64,000 nucleotides of DNA from Luteimonas sp. FCS-9 (GTDB taxonomy: Bacteria; Pseudomonadota; Gammaproteobacteria; Xanthomonadales; Xanthomonadaceae), in NCBI RefSeq assembly GCF_001014645.1, contig NZ_LASZ01000004.1, forward strand, positions 124,001-188,000, given 5' to 3'. Shown in pieces: positions 20,633 to 30,963 of this stretch (the first letter of the stretch is position 1; each line of letters opens with the position of its first letter). A program made the position numbers and the translations under genes. Below the pieces are notes generated by a model. That model was not told the origin of the DNA and searched no databases. It saw nothing but the letters and a program-made list of their open reading frames with translations.

Positions 20633-21919
20633 TCACCGCGGCTCGCCGGCGCCCGCGTCGTCGAGCCCGACGTTGCTGCTCGCCGCCTCGAAGACCTCGC
20701 GGTCCAGCAGGCCGGTCTCGCGCGCGACCAGCACCGGCACCAGCATCTGGCCGGTGACGTTGGTCATCGTGCGCATCATGTCCAGGATGCGGTCGATCGC
20801 CAGCAGCAGGCCCAGGCCTTCGAGCGGCAGGCCGGCCGCCGACAGCACCACCGTCGCCATGACCACCGCCGTGCCCGGCACGCCAGCGGTACCGAAGCTG
20901 CCGAGCACCGAGGCCAGCAGGATCGCTGCGACCTGCGCGAAGCTCAACTCGATGCCGAAGTACTGGGCGATGAACACCGAGGCCAGCGTCGGATAGATCG
21001 CGCCGCAGCCGTCCATCTTGATCGTCGCGCCCAGCGGCACCGCGAACGCCGCGTAGTCGCGGTTGACCCCCAGGTTGTGCGTGACCGCGCGCAGCGCGAC
21101 CGGCATCGAGGCCAGGCTCGACGAGCTGACGAACGCGACCTGCATGCCCGGCGCGGCGCCGCGGAAGAACTTCAGCGGGTTGAGCCCGTGCGCCAGCAGC
21201 AGGCCGCTGTAGACGATGAGAATGTGCGCCGCGCACGCGACGTACAGCGCGATCACGAAGCTGCCCAGCGGCAGCAGCTTCTCGAAGCCGTAGGTGCCGA
21301 CCAGCGCTGCGATCAGGCCGAAGGTGCCGATCGGGGTCATCTCGAGCACGAAACGCGTGACCTGGATCATCGCGTCGGACGCCTGCCCGACCAGCGTGCG
21401 CAGCGCGGCCACGCGCTCGCCCAGCTTCACCATCGCAAAGCCGAGCAGGCCGGCGAAGAAGATGACCTGCAGGATCCGCCCTTCCGACAGCGCCGCGAAC
21501 GGATTGGTCGGCACCACGCCCAGCAGCACCTCGACCGGGGTCGGCACCTCGCGCGGGGTGTAGTCGGCGGCGGCGGTCAGCGAACCCGGCTCCACGCCCA
21601 GCCCGGGATTGAAGGTGTAGGCGACCGCGAAGCCGATGCCCACCGCGAGCACCGCGGTCGCGGCGAACCAGCCGAACGTGCGCCCGCCCAGCGCCGCGAT
21701 CGACTGCTGGCCGTGCAGGGCCGCGACCGCGTTGATGACCGCGAAGAACACCAGCGGCACCGCGATCATGCGGATCAGGTTGACGTACAGCGTGCCCAGC
21801 GGCTGCAGCCAGGTGCCGGCCGCCGGCCCGAGCAGCCAGCCGGCCAGCGCGCCGAGCACGAAGGCGCCGAGCACGCGCTGCCAGAACGGAATCCTGAACC
21901 ACCACGCCACTGCGTTCAT
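20633..21919 (-). CDS. dicarboxylate/amino acid:cation symporter (DAACS family)
   Basis: The 428-residue protein matches the glutamate/aspartate/C4-dicarboxylate symporter fold. Visible elements are the serine-rich hairpin FVSSSSLASMPVAL, the TM7-type motif IKMDGCGAIYP (in place of the usual NMDGT) and SFGTAGVPG in hairpin 2. It should import an acidic amino acid or dicarboxylate with Na+ or H+. The altered TM7 motif (CGA for TA) suggests a substrate preference unlike GltP. The start MNAVAWWF at 21919 puts the first helix at the N-terminus; in-frame alternatives are at 21964 and 22012. Confidence 0.92.
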   Translation of the reverse strand: MNAVAWWFRIPFWQRVLGAFVLGALAGWLLGPAAGTWLQPLGTLYVNLIRMIAVPLVFFAVINAVAALHGQQSIAALGGRTFGWFAATAVLAVGIGFAVAYTFNPGLGVEPGSLTAAADYTPREVPTPVEVLLGVVPTNPFAALSEGRILQVIFFAGLLGFAMVKLGERVAALRTLVGQASDAMIQVTRFVLEMTPIGTFGLIAALVGTYGFEKLLPLGSFVIALYVACAAHILIVYSGLLLAHGLNPLKFFRGAAPGMQVAFVSSSSLASMPVALRAVTHNLGVNRDYAAFAVPLGATIKMDGCGAIYPTLASVFIAQYFGIELSFAQVAAILLASVLGSFGTAGVPGTAVVMATVVLSAAGLPLEGLGLLLAIDRILDMMRTMTNVTGQMLVPVLVARETGLLDREVFEAASSNVGLDDAGAGEPR

Positions 21920-22012
21920 TGCGGCCTGCCCGAAACGTCGAACCGCGACGATACGTGAGCGCATGGGTGTTGGCGATGCCCCCGCCGCGACGCCAGCGTC
22001 CCATGCATGCAA

Positions 22013-22042
22013 CGCCCGGCGACGCAGGAACGCCGCCGGGCG
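22013..22042 (-). terminator. hairpin downstream of the subtilase gene
   Basis: CGCCCGGCG and CGCCGGGCG flank a 12-base loop just after the subtilase stop codon. No U-run follows on the minus strand, so it is a weak candidate. Confidence 0.35.
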
Positions 22043-22055
22043 TGCTGGCCGGGGC

Positions 22056-23936
<1,881 letters not shown>

Positions 23937-24033
23937 GGTCGAATTCCTCGATTGGATCGGGGTCCCGCGGTCGCGCGTCGCGCCGTCGGGACCGGGCAGT
24001 GGGGAACGGCCTGCGGCGACCGCCGGCCGGGGA

Positions 24034-26442
24034 TCACAGGTCGATGCCGAAGCCGATGCCGGCCGACGCTTCGTCCCCGCTGAACGCACCGCCCAGGCTG
24101 AAGGAGCCGCGGTCGCCGAGCTTGCGGGCGTAGCCCACCGACAGCGCGCGCTCGCCGCTCTGGAAGCCAGCACCCACCGCCACGCGCCCGCGCGGGCTCT
24201 GCGTGCCGGCGGCGTTGGTCGCCATGTTGAGCATCGCCGCGCTCATCGCCCCCTGCTTGTCGAGCCGGCGGTCGACGTCGCTGAAGCGCCGTTCGACGTC
24301 GCCCCGGTAGGCGGTGAAGTCGTCGTTCCAGGCCGCGAAGCGCTGGTCGGTATAGGCGTTCGCCGACGACAGCGTCTTGGTCGCGGTGGTGTCGGTGTAC
24401 GCCTTGGCCTCGGTCACGCCGGCCTGCAGCTGCGCCACGTTGGCCGCGTCGGTCGCGGCGGTGCCGGCGGCGACGTTGGTGACCTGTCGTGCATTGCCGG
24501 CGCTGCCGACCGACACCGTGTTCGCGCGGTCGGCCACCGAGCCCTGGCCCAGCGCGACCGCGTTCTCCGCGGTCACCGAGGCGCCCTGCCCGATCGCCGT
24601 GCCCGAGGCGGCCGATACCGATGCGCCCTCGCCCACGGCCACGGCGTTCGTGGCACCGGCCGAGATCGTGGTGTTGGCGCCCAGCGCCGTGCTGCCGTCG
24701 GCGTGCACCTGCGCGTTGCCGCCGACCGCGGTGTCGTTGGGCCCGTGCGCGTACGCGCCGCCGCCGACCGCCACGCCGTTCTCGCCGTTGGCGGTCGCGC
24801 CGCTGCCGACCGCGACCCCGTTCGGGCTGTCGGGCCCGACGCTGGCCTCGCCGTCGCCGCCGATCGCGATCCCGCGCCCGGCGCCTTCCACCGCGCCGAT
24901 GCGTTCGTCGATCCGGCTGATGTGCGCGTCGAGCGCGCCCAGCGCCTGGCCGATCGACGTGTACTGCACGCCCTGCAGCACGTAGGCCGGCGCGGACACC
25001 GTGCCGAACGCAGTGACGGTCGCGCCGCCGCCGAGCGCGTCGGCCACGCTGCCGAGCGCGGCGTGCACCTGACTGCCGTTGACCGCCTCGCGACTGTCGG
25101 CGGCGATCCGGCCGACGGCGACGTTGTCCAGCACCGTGCCGTCGGCACTTTCGAAACGCACCCGGGCCTTGTCGGCGCCGTCGTAGCGCACCACGCCTTC
25201 GGCCAGTTCGCCGAGGTCGCCGGAGACCGCCTTGAGCTGGGCGAGGTTCACCGCGTCGGTATCTTCGGTGCCGGCGGCGACGTTGATGATCTGGCGGGTG
25301 AAGGCCTCATTGATCGTGCCGTCGTTGATGTTCGTCCACGCCTGCGAGGCGCCGACCGACACCGCGTTGCCGCGGTCGGCCAGCGAGCCGGCGCCCAGCG
25401 CGACCGAGTTTTCTTCCAGCGTCAGCGACTGGAAACCCAGCGCCAGCGCGTTGCGTCCCAGCGCGGTGCTGAACCCGCCGAGCGCGACCGCATACGGCGC
25501 CGCCTCGCGCCCGCCAGGACCGCCGCCCAGTTCCCAAGGGCGGAACCCACCGGCGTTGGCCCAGGTGCCGAGCGCGAGCGCGCCGTCGCCTTCTGCGATC
25601 GCCTGGAAGCCAGCCGCGATCGATGCCTCGCTGTTGGCATAGGCGCCGTTGCCCAGCGTCACCGACCGGAAACCGGATGCGAAGCTGAAATTGCCGACCG
25701 CGGTCGCGTAGCCGCCGCGCGCGCTCGCACCCGCGCCCAGCGCCGTCGACCCTTCCTCGTAGGCCTGCGCGCTGCCGCCGACCGCCGTCGCGTTGTAGCC
25801 GCTCGCCCCGGCACCGGTGCCCAGTGCATGCGCCATCTCGCCGTTCGCGCTGGCGTTGTAGCCGAACACCGTCGCCCACATGCCCTCGGCGCTGCTGTGC
25901 GCGCCGACCGCCATGCTCGCCGGGCCGTCGCTGTAGGCGCCCAGGCCGATCGCGACGCTCTGGTCGCCCAGCGCGGTCGCTTCGGTGCCGATCGCGATCG
26001 TGTTGAGGTTGCCGGCCTCGGCATTGGCGCCCAGCGCCAGCGCGTTCTCGGCCAGCGCCAGCGCGTTGTGGCCGACCGCGATCGTGCCGTTCGCGTACGC
26101 GGTCGCGCCGGCGCCGTAGGCCGAGGCCCCGTAGCCGATCGCGGTCGCGGTCTCGCCGGCCGCGGTGGCCTCCTCGCCGGCCGCGAACGCCCCCGCGTCC
26201 TCATCCGGGTTCTCGCGACCGACCGCGGCGAAGTACGGGACCGACGCCGCGGCGTCGGCATCCGGCTCTGCGGCATCGTCGTCGGCGAACGCCGCGCCCG
26301 GCAGTGCGCCCAGCGCCGCGACCAGCGCGAGCGTCCCGGCCGCGGTCGCGGTACCGGCGCGGCCGCCGCGACGCGCCAGTTCGGAGGCGACGACGAGCCG
26401 CCCGGTCGTGCGGTTCCTGACCAGCCTGTAGATCCTGTTCAT
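24034..26442 (-). CDS. YadA-type trimeric autotransporter adhesin
   Basis: The 802-residue protein starts with an extended signal peptide (MNRIYRLVRNRTTGRLVVAS, ESPR type) and a hydrophobic core ending near GAAFA (about residue 52). A long head of YadA/Hep-Hag left-handed beta-roll repeats follows, each about 14 residues with the pattern AxAxGxxAxA (for example ATAIGYGASAYGAGATAYA). Neck/stalk segments with NVAAGTEDTDAVNLAQL and NVAAGTAATDAANVAQL come next. The C-terminal YadA anchor (about 735-802) is RVAVGAGFQSGERALSVGYA and ends GFGIDL. It should form a homotrimeric surface adhesin. It is divergent from the histidine kinase gene, with two palindromes between them. Confidence 0.95.
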   Translation of the reverse strand: MNRIYRLVRNRTTGRLVVASELARRGGRAGTATAAGTLALVAALGALPGAAFADDDAAEPDADAAASVPYFAAVGRENPDEDAGAFAAGEEATAAGETATAIGYGASAYGAGATAYANGTIAVGHNALALAENALALGANAEAGNLNTIAIGTEATALGDQSVAIGLGAYSDGPASMAVGAHSSAEGMWATVFGYNASANGEMAHALGTGAGASGYNATAVGGSAQAYEEGSTALGAGASARGGYATAVGNFSFASGFRSVTLGNGAYANSEASIAAGFQAIAEGDGALALGTWANAGGFRPWELGGGPGGREAAPYAVALGGFSTALGRNALALGFQSLTLEENSVALGAGSLADRGNAVSVGASQAWTNINDGTINEAFTRQIINVAAGTEDTDAVNLAQLKAVSGDLGELAEGVVRYDGADKARVRFESADGTVLDNVAVGRIAADSREAVNGSQVHAALGSVADALGGGATVTAFGTVSAPAYVLQGVQYTSIGQALGALDAHISRIDERIGAVEGAGRGIAIGGDGEASVGPDSPNGVAVGSGATANGENGVAVGGGAYAHGPNDTAVGGNAQVHADGSTALGANTTISAGATNAVAVGEGASVSAASGTAIGQGASVTAENAVALGQGSVADRANTVSVGSAGNARQVTNVAAGTAATDAANVAQLQAGVTEAKAYTDTTATKTLSSANAYTDQRFAAWNDDFTAYRGDVERRFSDVDRRLDKQGAMSAAMLNMATNAAGTQSPRGRVAVGAGFQSGERALSVGYARKLGDRGSFSLGGAFSGDEASAGIGFGIDL

Positions 26443-26589
26443 TGCGTTAACCCCTGGAATGAGACGAAGTCGGTGGACACGTCCACGAACGCGGCCCCCC
26501 TGCCGCGTCCGTCGTGCCATTGCTGCATGTCGAGTCCCGTCGACGGGCCCCACCGTCCGGCGGGGCAGTGGCCGTTGCGGCCAGGCCCC

Positions 26590-26620
26590 GACACTAAGTG
26601 TCAGTCGCGTGACTTGTCAC
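26590..26620. promoter_or_regulatory. pair of palindromes between the adhesin and sensor-kinase genes
   Basis: GACACT-A-AGTGTC (26590-26602) and GTGAC-TT-GTCAC (26609-26620) are perfect palindromes whose centres lie about 18.5 bases apart, close to two helical turns. They sit 61 bases before the kinase ATG and about 150 bases before the adhesin ATG, a good place for a dimeric regulator to control either gene. Confidence 0.45.
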
Positions 26621-26680
26621 ACTCCGAATCTGGCCGGATGATCACGACTTCTCACATTCCGTCCGCCGACGGCCAGGTCC

Positions 26681-28090
26681 ATGCCGTCGCGCCCGCTCCC
26701 CCGCCTGCTTCGTCGGACCGCGTCCCAGCTCCGGCGCATCCCCGACTGGCTCCAGCGCGTGCCGCTCGACGAGCCCATGGACCGCCGCAACGCGGCGACG
26801 CTGCAGGTGCTGTTCCTGTTCCTGGGCGTCACCGTGCCGCTCAACTGGTGGCGGCACATCGCGGTGGGCATGCTCGCGCCGCAGTTCCGGCCGTTCATCG
26901 CCGCCGACATCGTCGCTGCGCTGCTGTGCTTCGTGTGCTGGTGGATGATCCGACGTGGCGCGCTGCGCGGCGCGATCGCGCTGTTCGTGACCGCGCAGCT
27001 GGGCGCGGCCAGCGTGGGCTACGCGACCACCGGCGTGCTGATCGACCAGACCGCGCAGATGCTCACGCTGGTGATCGCCGGCCTGATCCTCGGGCGCCGC
27101 GCGCTGTGGACGGTGTTCCTGATGCTGCTGGGCGTGGTGCTGATCGGCGTGGGCGTGGCGCTGGTGCCGAACGTGCGCGCCGAGCAGGCGCTCACGCGCG
27201 CGGCGGTGCTGCTGCCGTCGTTCTTCATGAGCTACCTGGTGATCACGCTGGTGCTCGACCGCAGCATCGCGGCGCTGCGCGAGGCGCTGACCGAATCGAA
27301 GGCGCGCGGCGCGCGGCTGGAGAACGAGATGCGCGAGCGCGAACGCGCGCAGGCGCAGCTGATCGAGGCGCAGAAGCTCGAGGCCACCGGCCGCCTGGCC
27401 AGCGGTGTGGCGCACGATTTCGACAACATCCTGGCGCTGATGGCGGCGTTCTCCGGCGAGCGGCACCGGGTCGACCCGGGCGCCGACGCGCACGCCCGCG
27501 CCGAGGCGCTGGCGCAGGCGCTCGAAGGGGTGGAACAAGCGGCCCAGCGCGGCATGGCGCTGACGCGCAAGCTGCTGACCTTCGCCCGTCCGCAGCCCGC
27601 CGCGCTGGAGACGATCGACGTCGGCCGCGCGCTGGCCGAGCTGGCGCCGATGCTGCGGCAGACCTTCGGCCCCGACGTGCGCGTGCACGTGCCGCGCGGC
27701 GAGGCGGCGCTGCCGATCCGCATCGACCGCCACCACTTCGACCTGGCCTTGCTCAACCTCGCCTCCAACGCCCGCGACGCGATGCCGGACGGCGGCACGT
27801 TCGCGATCGATGCGGGCGAATCCGACGACGGCGCGATCGAGATCGTGCTGCGCGACGACGGCCACGGCATGGGCGAGGCCGTGCGCCGGCGGATCTTCGA
27901 ACCGTTCTTCAGCACCAAGGCCACCTGCAGCGGCACCGGCCTGGGCCTGGCCGTGGTGCACAGCCTGGTGACCAGCGCCGGCGGCACGATCGACGTCGAC
28001 AGCGCCCCCGGTGCGGGCACGACGTTCCGCATCCGCCTGCCGCGTGCGCCCGAGGCGCCGGCCGCTCAGCGCAGCGAGGTCAGCACGTAG
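26681..28090 (+). CDS. membrane sensor histidine kinase
   Basis: The 469-residue kinase has an N-terminal membrane domain with about five helices (residues 40-190), a coiled coil (about 195-235, ESKARGARLENEMRERERAQ), a dimerisation/phosphoacceptor region with His-245 in GVAHDFDNIL, and an HATPase_c domain with N-box (NLASNARDAMP), DGHGMG and GTGLGL. The H-box is of the HDFNN class, common in kinases whose partner is encoded separately. The gene converges on the response regulator, overlapping its 3' end by 25 bases on the opposite strand. Its signal is unknown. Confidence 0.92.
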   Translation: MPSRPLPRLLRRTASQLRRIPDWLQRVPLDEPMDRRNAATLQVLFLFLGVTVPLNWWRHIAVGMLAPQFRPFIAADIVAALLCFVCWWMIRRGALRGAIALFVTAQLGAASVGYATTGVLIDQTAQMLTLVIAGLILGRRALWTVFLMLLGVVLIGVGVALVPNVRAEQALTRAAVLLPSFFMSYLVITLVLDRSIAALREALTESKARGARLENEMRERERAQAQLIEAQKLEATGRLASGVAHDFDNILALMAAFSGERHRVDPGADAHARAEALAQALEGVEQAAQRGMALTRKLLTFARPQPAALETIDVGRALAELAPMLRQTFGPDVRVHVPRGEAALPIRIDRHHFDLALLNLASNARDAMPDGGTFAIDAGESDDGAIEIVLRDDGHGMGEAVRRRIFEPFFSTKATCSGTGLGLAVVHSLVTSAGGTIDVDSAPGAGTTFRIRLPRAPEAPAAQRSEVST

Positions 28091-28755
28091 CCCTCGCCGT
28101 GCACCGCCGATAGCGGCAGCGCATCGCCGCAGGCGTCGGCGACCTTGCGGCGGAGGCGGTAGATCAGTGTGTCGAGGCGATGCGGGTCGAAGTCGTGGAC
28201 GTTGTCGGAGACCGCGGCGATCAGGCGGTCGCGCGCGACCGTCTCGCCCTCCGCGTCGACCAGGCACTGCATCATCCGGCGCTCGGACTTGGTCAGCGCG
28301 GCGCCGTGGCCGCTGGGCCCGACCAGGCTCCAGCCATTGTCGGCCAGCCGCCAGCCATCGGCCGGTGCCGGCGACGGCGCATCGCCGTGCAGGCGACGGG
28401 CCAGGCTGTGCAGCGTCGCGGCGAGCAGGTCGATCTCGACCGGCTTGGCCAGATAGGCGTCGGCGCCCTCGTTGAGCCCGCGCACGCGGTCGGGCGTGTC
28501 GCGCCGCGCGGTCAGCATCACGATCCCCATCCGCGGATGGCGTGTGCGCAAGCCCCGCGCGACGTCGTAGCCGCTGGCGTCGGGCAGGCCGACATCGAGC
28601 ACGACGATGTCCGGGACGCCGCGACGCAGGCGCGCCTCGAGCTCGGCCGCACTGGCCATGCCCTCGATCTGGAAGCCGAAGTCGGCCAGGCGCGGCAGCA
28701 GGATGCGGTCGCGCAACATGTCGTCGTCCTCGAGCAGCGCAATGGTCAGCGTCAT
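28066..28755 (-). CDS. OmpR/PhoB-type response regulator
   Basis: The 229-residue protein has a receiver domain with the acidic pocket EDDD (9-12), phospho-acceptor Asp-54 (VVLDVGLPD), Thr in MLTAR and Lys-104 (YLAKP). The C-terminal winged-helix domain includes LTKSERRMMQCLVDAEGETV and ends in RRKVADACGDALPLSAVHGEGYVL. It should bind DNA as a phosphorylated dimer. It is the likely partner of the convergent kinase. The last 25 bases of the two genes overlap tail to tail. Confidence 0.93.
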   Translation of the reverse strand: MTLTIALLEDDDMLRDRILLPRLADFGFQIEGMASAAELEARLRRGVPDIVVLDVGLPDASGYDVARGLRTRHPRMGIVMLTARRDTPDRVRGLNEGADAYLAKPVEIDLLAATLHSLARRLHGDAPSPAPADGWRLADNGWSLVGPSGHGAALTKSERRMMQCLVDAEGETVARDRLIAAVSDNVHDFDPHRLDTLIYRLRRKVADACGDALPLSAVHGEGYVLTSLR

Positions 28756-28828
28756 CGTCGTCGTCCCGCACCGGCAGGCGTGGGGGGGCGCCCCGCCGGA
28801 ACCCGCCGATGGTAGCGCGCCACCGCGG

Positions 28829-28864
28829 CTGACATCGGGCTGCCATCACGGGCGGGCATACTAT
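28829..28864 (+). promoter_or_regulatory. Pho-box-like promoter of the alkaline phosphatase gene
   Basis: CTGACAT-CGGG-CTGCCAT (28829-28846) matches the 7-4-7 direct-repeat layout of the enterobacterial PhoB site (CTGTCAT-AWAW-CTGTCAY) at 12 of 14 repeat positions. A candidate -10 box TACTAT (28859-28864) starts 12 bases after it, close to the spacing used when PhoB replaces the -35 contact. The alkaline phosphatase ATG is 33 bases further on. Confidence 0.6.
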
Positions 28865-28897
28865 GCGCCGCATTTTCCGCTTCCGGTCCGACTGCCC

Positions 28898-30604
28898 ATG
28901 CGCGTTTCCTCCGCGGCCCTCGCCTGCACCCTGACCCTGCTCTGCGCCGCCTGCGCCTCCGTCGATCCTGCCGCCCCGGCTGGTGCCGGCACCGTGGTCC
29001 ACGTCGACGTCCCGGCCGCCGCCGGCCGCGCCGACGAGACCGCGCAGTGGTGGTACCGCAGCGGCGCCGCACGCGCGGCGGGCAACGGCGCGATGGCCGG
29101 CAACGCGAAGAACGTCATCGTGTTCCTCGGCGACGGCATGAGCTTGACCACGGTCGCCGCGGCGCGCATCCTCGAAGGCCAGCGCAACGGCGGCAGCGGC
29201 GAGGAGCACCAGCTGAGCTGGGAGCGCTTCCCGCACACCGGGCTGAGCAAGACCTACAACACCGATTCGCAGACGCCCGATTCGGCCGGCACGATGACCG
29301 CGGTCGCGACCGGCGTGAAGTCGCACATGGGGGCGATCGGCGTCTCGGCCGGCGACCGTTTCGACTGCGCCGACAGCCGGCAGCGCCACGTGCAGTCGTG
29401 GCTGCGGCTGGCCAGCGACGCGGGCCTGGAGACCGGCATCGTCACGACCGCGCGGCTGACCCACGCGACCCCGGCCGCGACCTATGCCCACGTGCCCGAC
29501 CGCAACTGGGAGAACGACGCCGACCTGCCCGAGGAGGCCCGCGCCGCGGGCTGCCGCGACATCGCCCAGCAGCTGCTGGACTTCGCGCCCGGGCGCGGCC
29601 CGCGCGTGCTGCTGGGCGGCGGCCGCGGCATGTTCCTGCCGGCCGGCATGCGCGACCCCGAGTACGACGACAAGGTCGGCCAGCGCCTCGACGGCCGCGA
29701 CCTGACCGCCGAATGGCGCGCGGCCCACCCGGGCGGCGCGTTCGTCTGGAACACCGCGCAGCTGCGCGCTGCGCGCGACGCCGACGCGGTGTTCGGGCTG
29801 TTCGAGCACGACCACATGCAGTACGAGCACGACCGCGACCGCGGCGACGACGGCGAGCCCGACCTGGCCGAGATGACCCGCTTCGCGATCGAGCGGCTGG
29901 ACAAGGGCGGCAAGGGCTACGTGCTGCTGGTCGAGGGCGCGCGCATCGACCACGCCAACCACGAGGGCAACGCGTTCCGCGCGCTGGACGAGACCGTCGC
30001 GATGTCGCGCGCGGTGCAGGCCGCGGTCGAGGCCACCTCGGCCGACGACACGCTGATCCTGGTCACCGCCGACCATTCGCACACGCTGAACTTCGTCGGC
30101 TATCCCGCGCGCGGCAACCCGATCCTGGGCAAGGTGCGCGGGCGCGCCGGCGAGGAAGGCGACCCGACCGCCTACGCGCTCGACGCGACCGGCCTGACCT
30201 ACACCACGCTGGTCTACGCCAACGGCCCGGGCTACACCGGCGCCAGCAACCGGCAGCCGGCCGGGCCCAAGACCCACCACCACACGCCCGCCAGCTTCGA
30301 GCCGGCGAACGGGCGCCCCGACCTGCGCGAGGTCGACACCGAACATCCGGACTTCATGCAGGAAGCGCTGGTGCCGATGAAGAGCGAATCGCACGGCGGC
30401 GACGACGTCGGTATCTGGGCGCGCGGCCCCGGCAGCGATGCGATCCGCGGCACGATGGAGCAGAACGCCATCTACCACATCCTCGTGCAGGCCACGCCGG
30501 CCCTGCGCACGCAGCTGTGCGCGGGCGGACACTGCAATGCCGACGGCGTGCCGGTCGAACTGCCGGCGATGGCGCCCGTCGACGCGCCGGCGCGCACCGA
30601 CTGA
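28898..30604 (+). CDS. alkaline phosphatase, lipoprotein-type
   Basis: The 568-residue protein has a signal peptide with lipobox LCAAC, so it is probably outer-membrane anchored. PhoA-superfamily residues visible are FLGDGMS (metal-binding Asp), DSAGTMTAVATGVK with the nucleophilic Ser of DSA, LLVEGARIDHANHEG (metal Glu, Asp, His), TADHSHTL and SHGGDDVGIWARGP. It should release phosphate from monoesters. Length exceeds E. coli PhoA (471) through insertions such as EHDHMQYEHDRDRGDD. A Pho-box-like site precedes it. Its 3' end has been partly duplicated downstream. Confidence 0.94.
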   Translation: MRVSSAALACTLTLLCAACASVDPAAPAGAGTVVHVDVPAAAGRADETAQWWYRSGAARAAGNGAMAGNAKNVIVFLGDGMSLTTVAAARILEGQRNGGSGEEHQLSWERFPHTGLSKTYNTDSQTPDSAGTMTAVATGVKSHMGAIGVSAGDRFDCADSRQRHVQSWLRLASDAGLETGIVTTARLTHATPAATYAHVPDRNWENDADLPEEARAAGCRDIAQQLLDFAPGRGPRVLLGGGRGMFLPAGMRDPEYDDKVGQRLDGRDLTAEWRAAHPGGAFVWNTAQLRAARDADAVFGLFEHDHMQYEHDRDRGDDGEPDLAEMTRFAIERLDKGGKGYVLLVEGARIDHANHEGNAFRALDETVAMSRAVQAAVEATSADDTLILVTADHSHTLNFVGYPARGNPILGKVRGRAGEEGDPTAYALDATGLTYTTLVYANGPGYTGASNRQPAGPKTHHHTPASFEPANGRPDLREVDTEHPDFMQEALVPMKSESHGGDDVGIWARGPGSDAIRGTMEQNAIYHILVQATPALRTQLCAGGHCNADGVPVELPAMAPVDAPARTD

Positions 30605-30628
30605 CGGCCGCCAACGCCGGCCATTCCC

Positions 30629-30698
30629 CGTAGGAGCGCGCTCGCGCGCGATCAGGCGTTTCCGGAACAGCCCCATCGCGCGCGAGCGCGCTCCTACA
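30629..30698. repeat. REP-like inverted repeat
   Basis: Arms GTAGGAGCGCGCTCGCGCGC and the matching GCGCGCGAGCGCGCTCCTAC surround the loop ATCAGGCGTTTCCGGAACAG. It lies 25 bases after the phosphatase stop codon and belongs to the first unit of the tandem duplication. Confidence 0.9.
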
Positions 30699-30803
30699 AG
30701 AGCGGTATCCCGAGCGCAGCTGCGACGCAGCGCAATGCCGATGGCGTGCCCGTCGTGTCGCAGGCGCGCACCGACTGACGGCAGCCAACGCCGGCCATTC
30801 CCA

Positions 30804-30873
30804 CGTAGGAGCGCGCTTGCGCGCGATGGGGCTTTTCCAGAACAGCCCGATCGCGCGCGAGCGCGCTCCTACA
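30804..30873. repeat. REP-like inverted repeat (duplicated unit)
   Basis: Same family, with a left arm variant (CGCTTGCG) and loop GGGGCTTTTCCAGAACAGCC, which is close to the loop of the preceding copy. Its flanks match those of that copy, showing it was copied along with them. Confidence 0.9.
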
Positions 30874-30963
30874 GCAACGCAGCATCTTGCAGGAGGGGGC
30901 GATGCGAACCGTCGCCTCGACCCGCTAAGCTCACCGCATCCCATTCGGAGCGGAGCGGCGTCC

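Larger units (their letters stand above)
30536..30880 (+). repeat. tandem duplication of the alkaline phosphatase 3' end plus REP element
   Basis: The last about 70 coding bases of the phosphatase gene with the following spacer and REP element (30536-30698) recur at 30733-30873. CAATGCCGA(C/T)GGCGTGCC and CGCGCACCGACTGACGG, followed by the CCAACGCCGGCCATTCC spacer, are found in both copies. The offset is 197 bases at the left and 174 at the right, so the second copy lost about 23 bases internally. It is a gene-end remnant, not a functional ORF. Confidence 0.85.

Noticed and set aside
26642..30676. 1344-codon open frame on the minus strand
   Set aside because: It runs antisense through the histidine kinase and the alkaline phosphatase and out of frame through the response regulator. 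The real genes in this interval have complete catalytic motifs.
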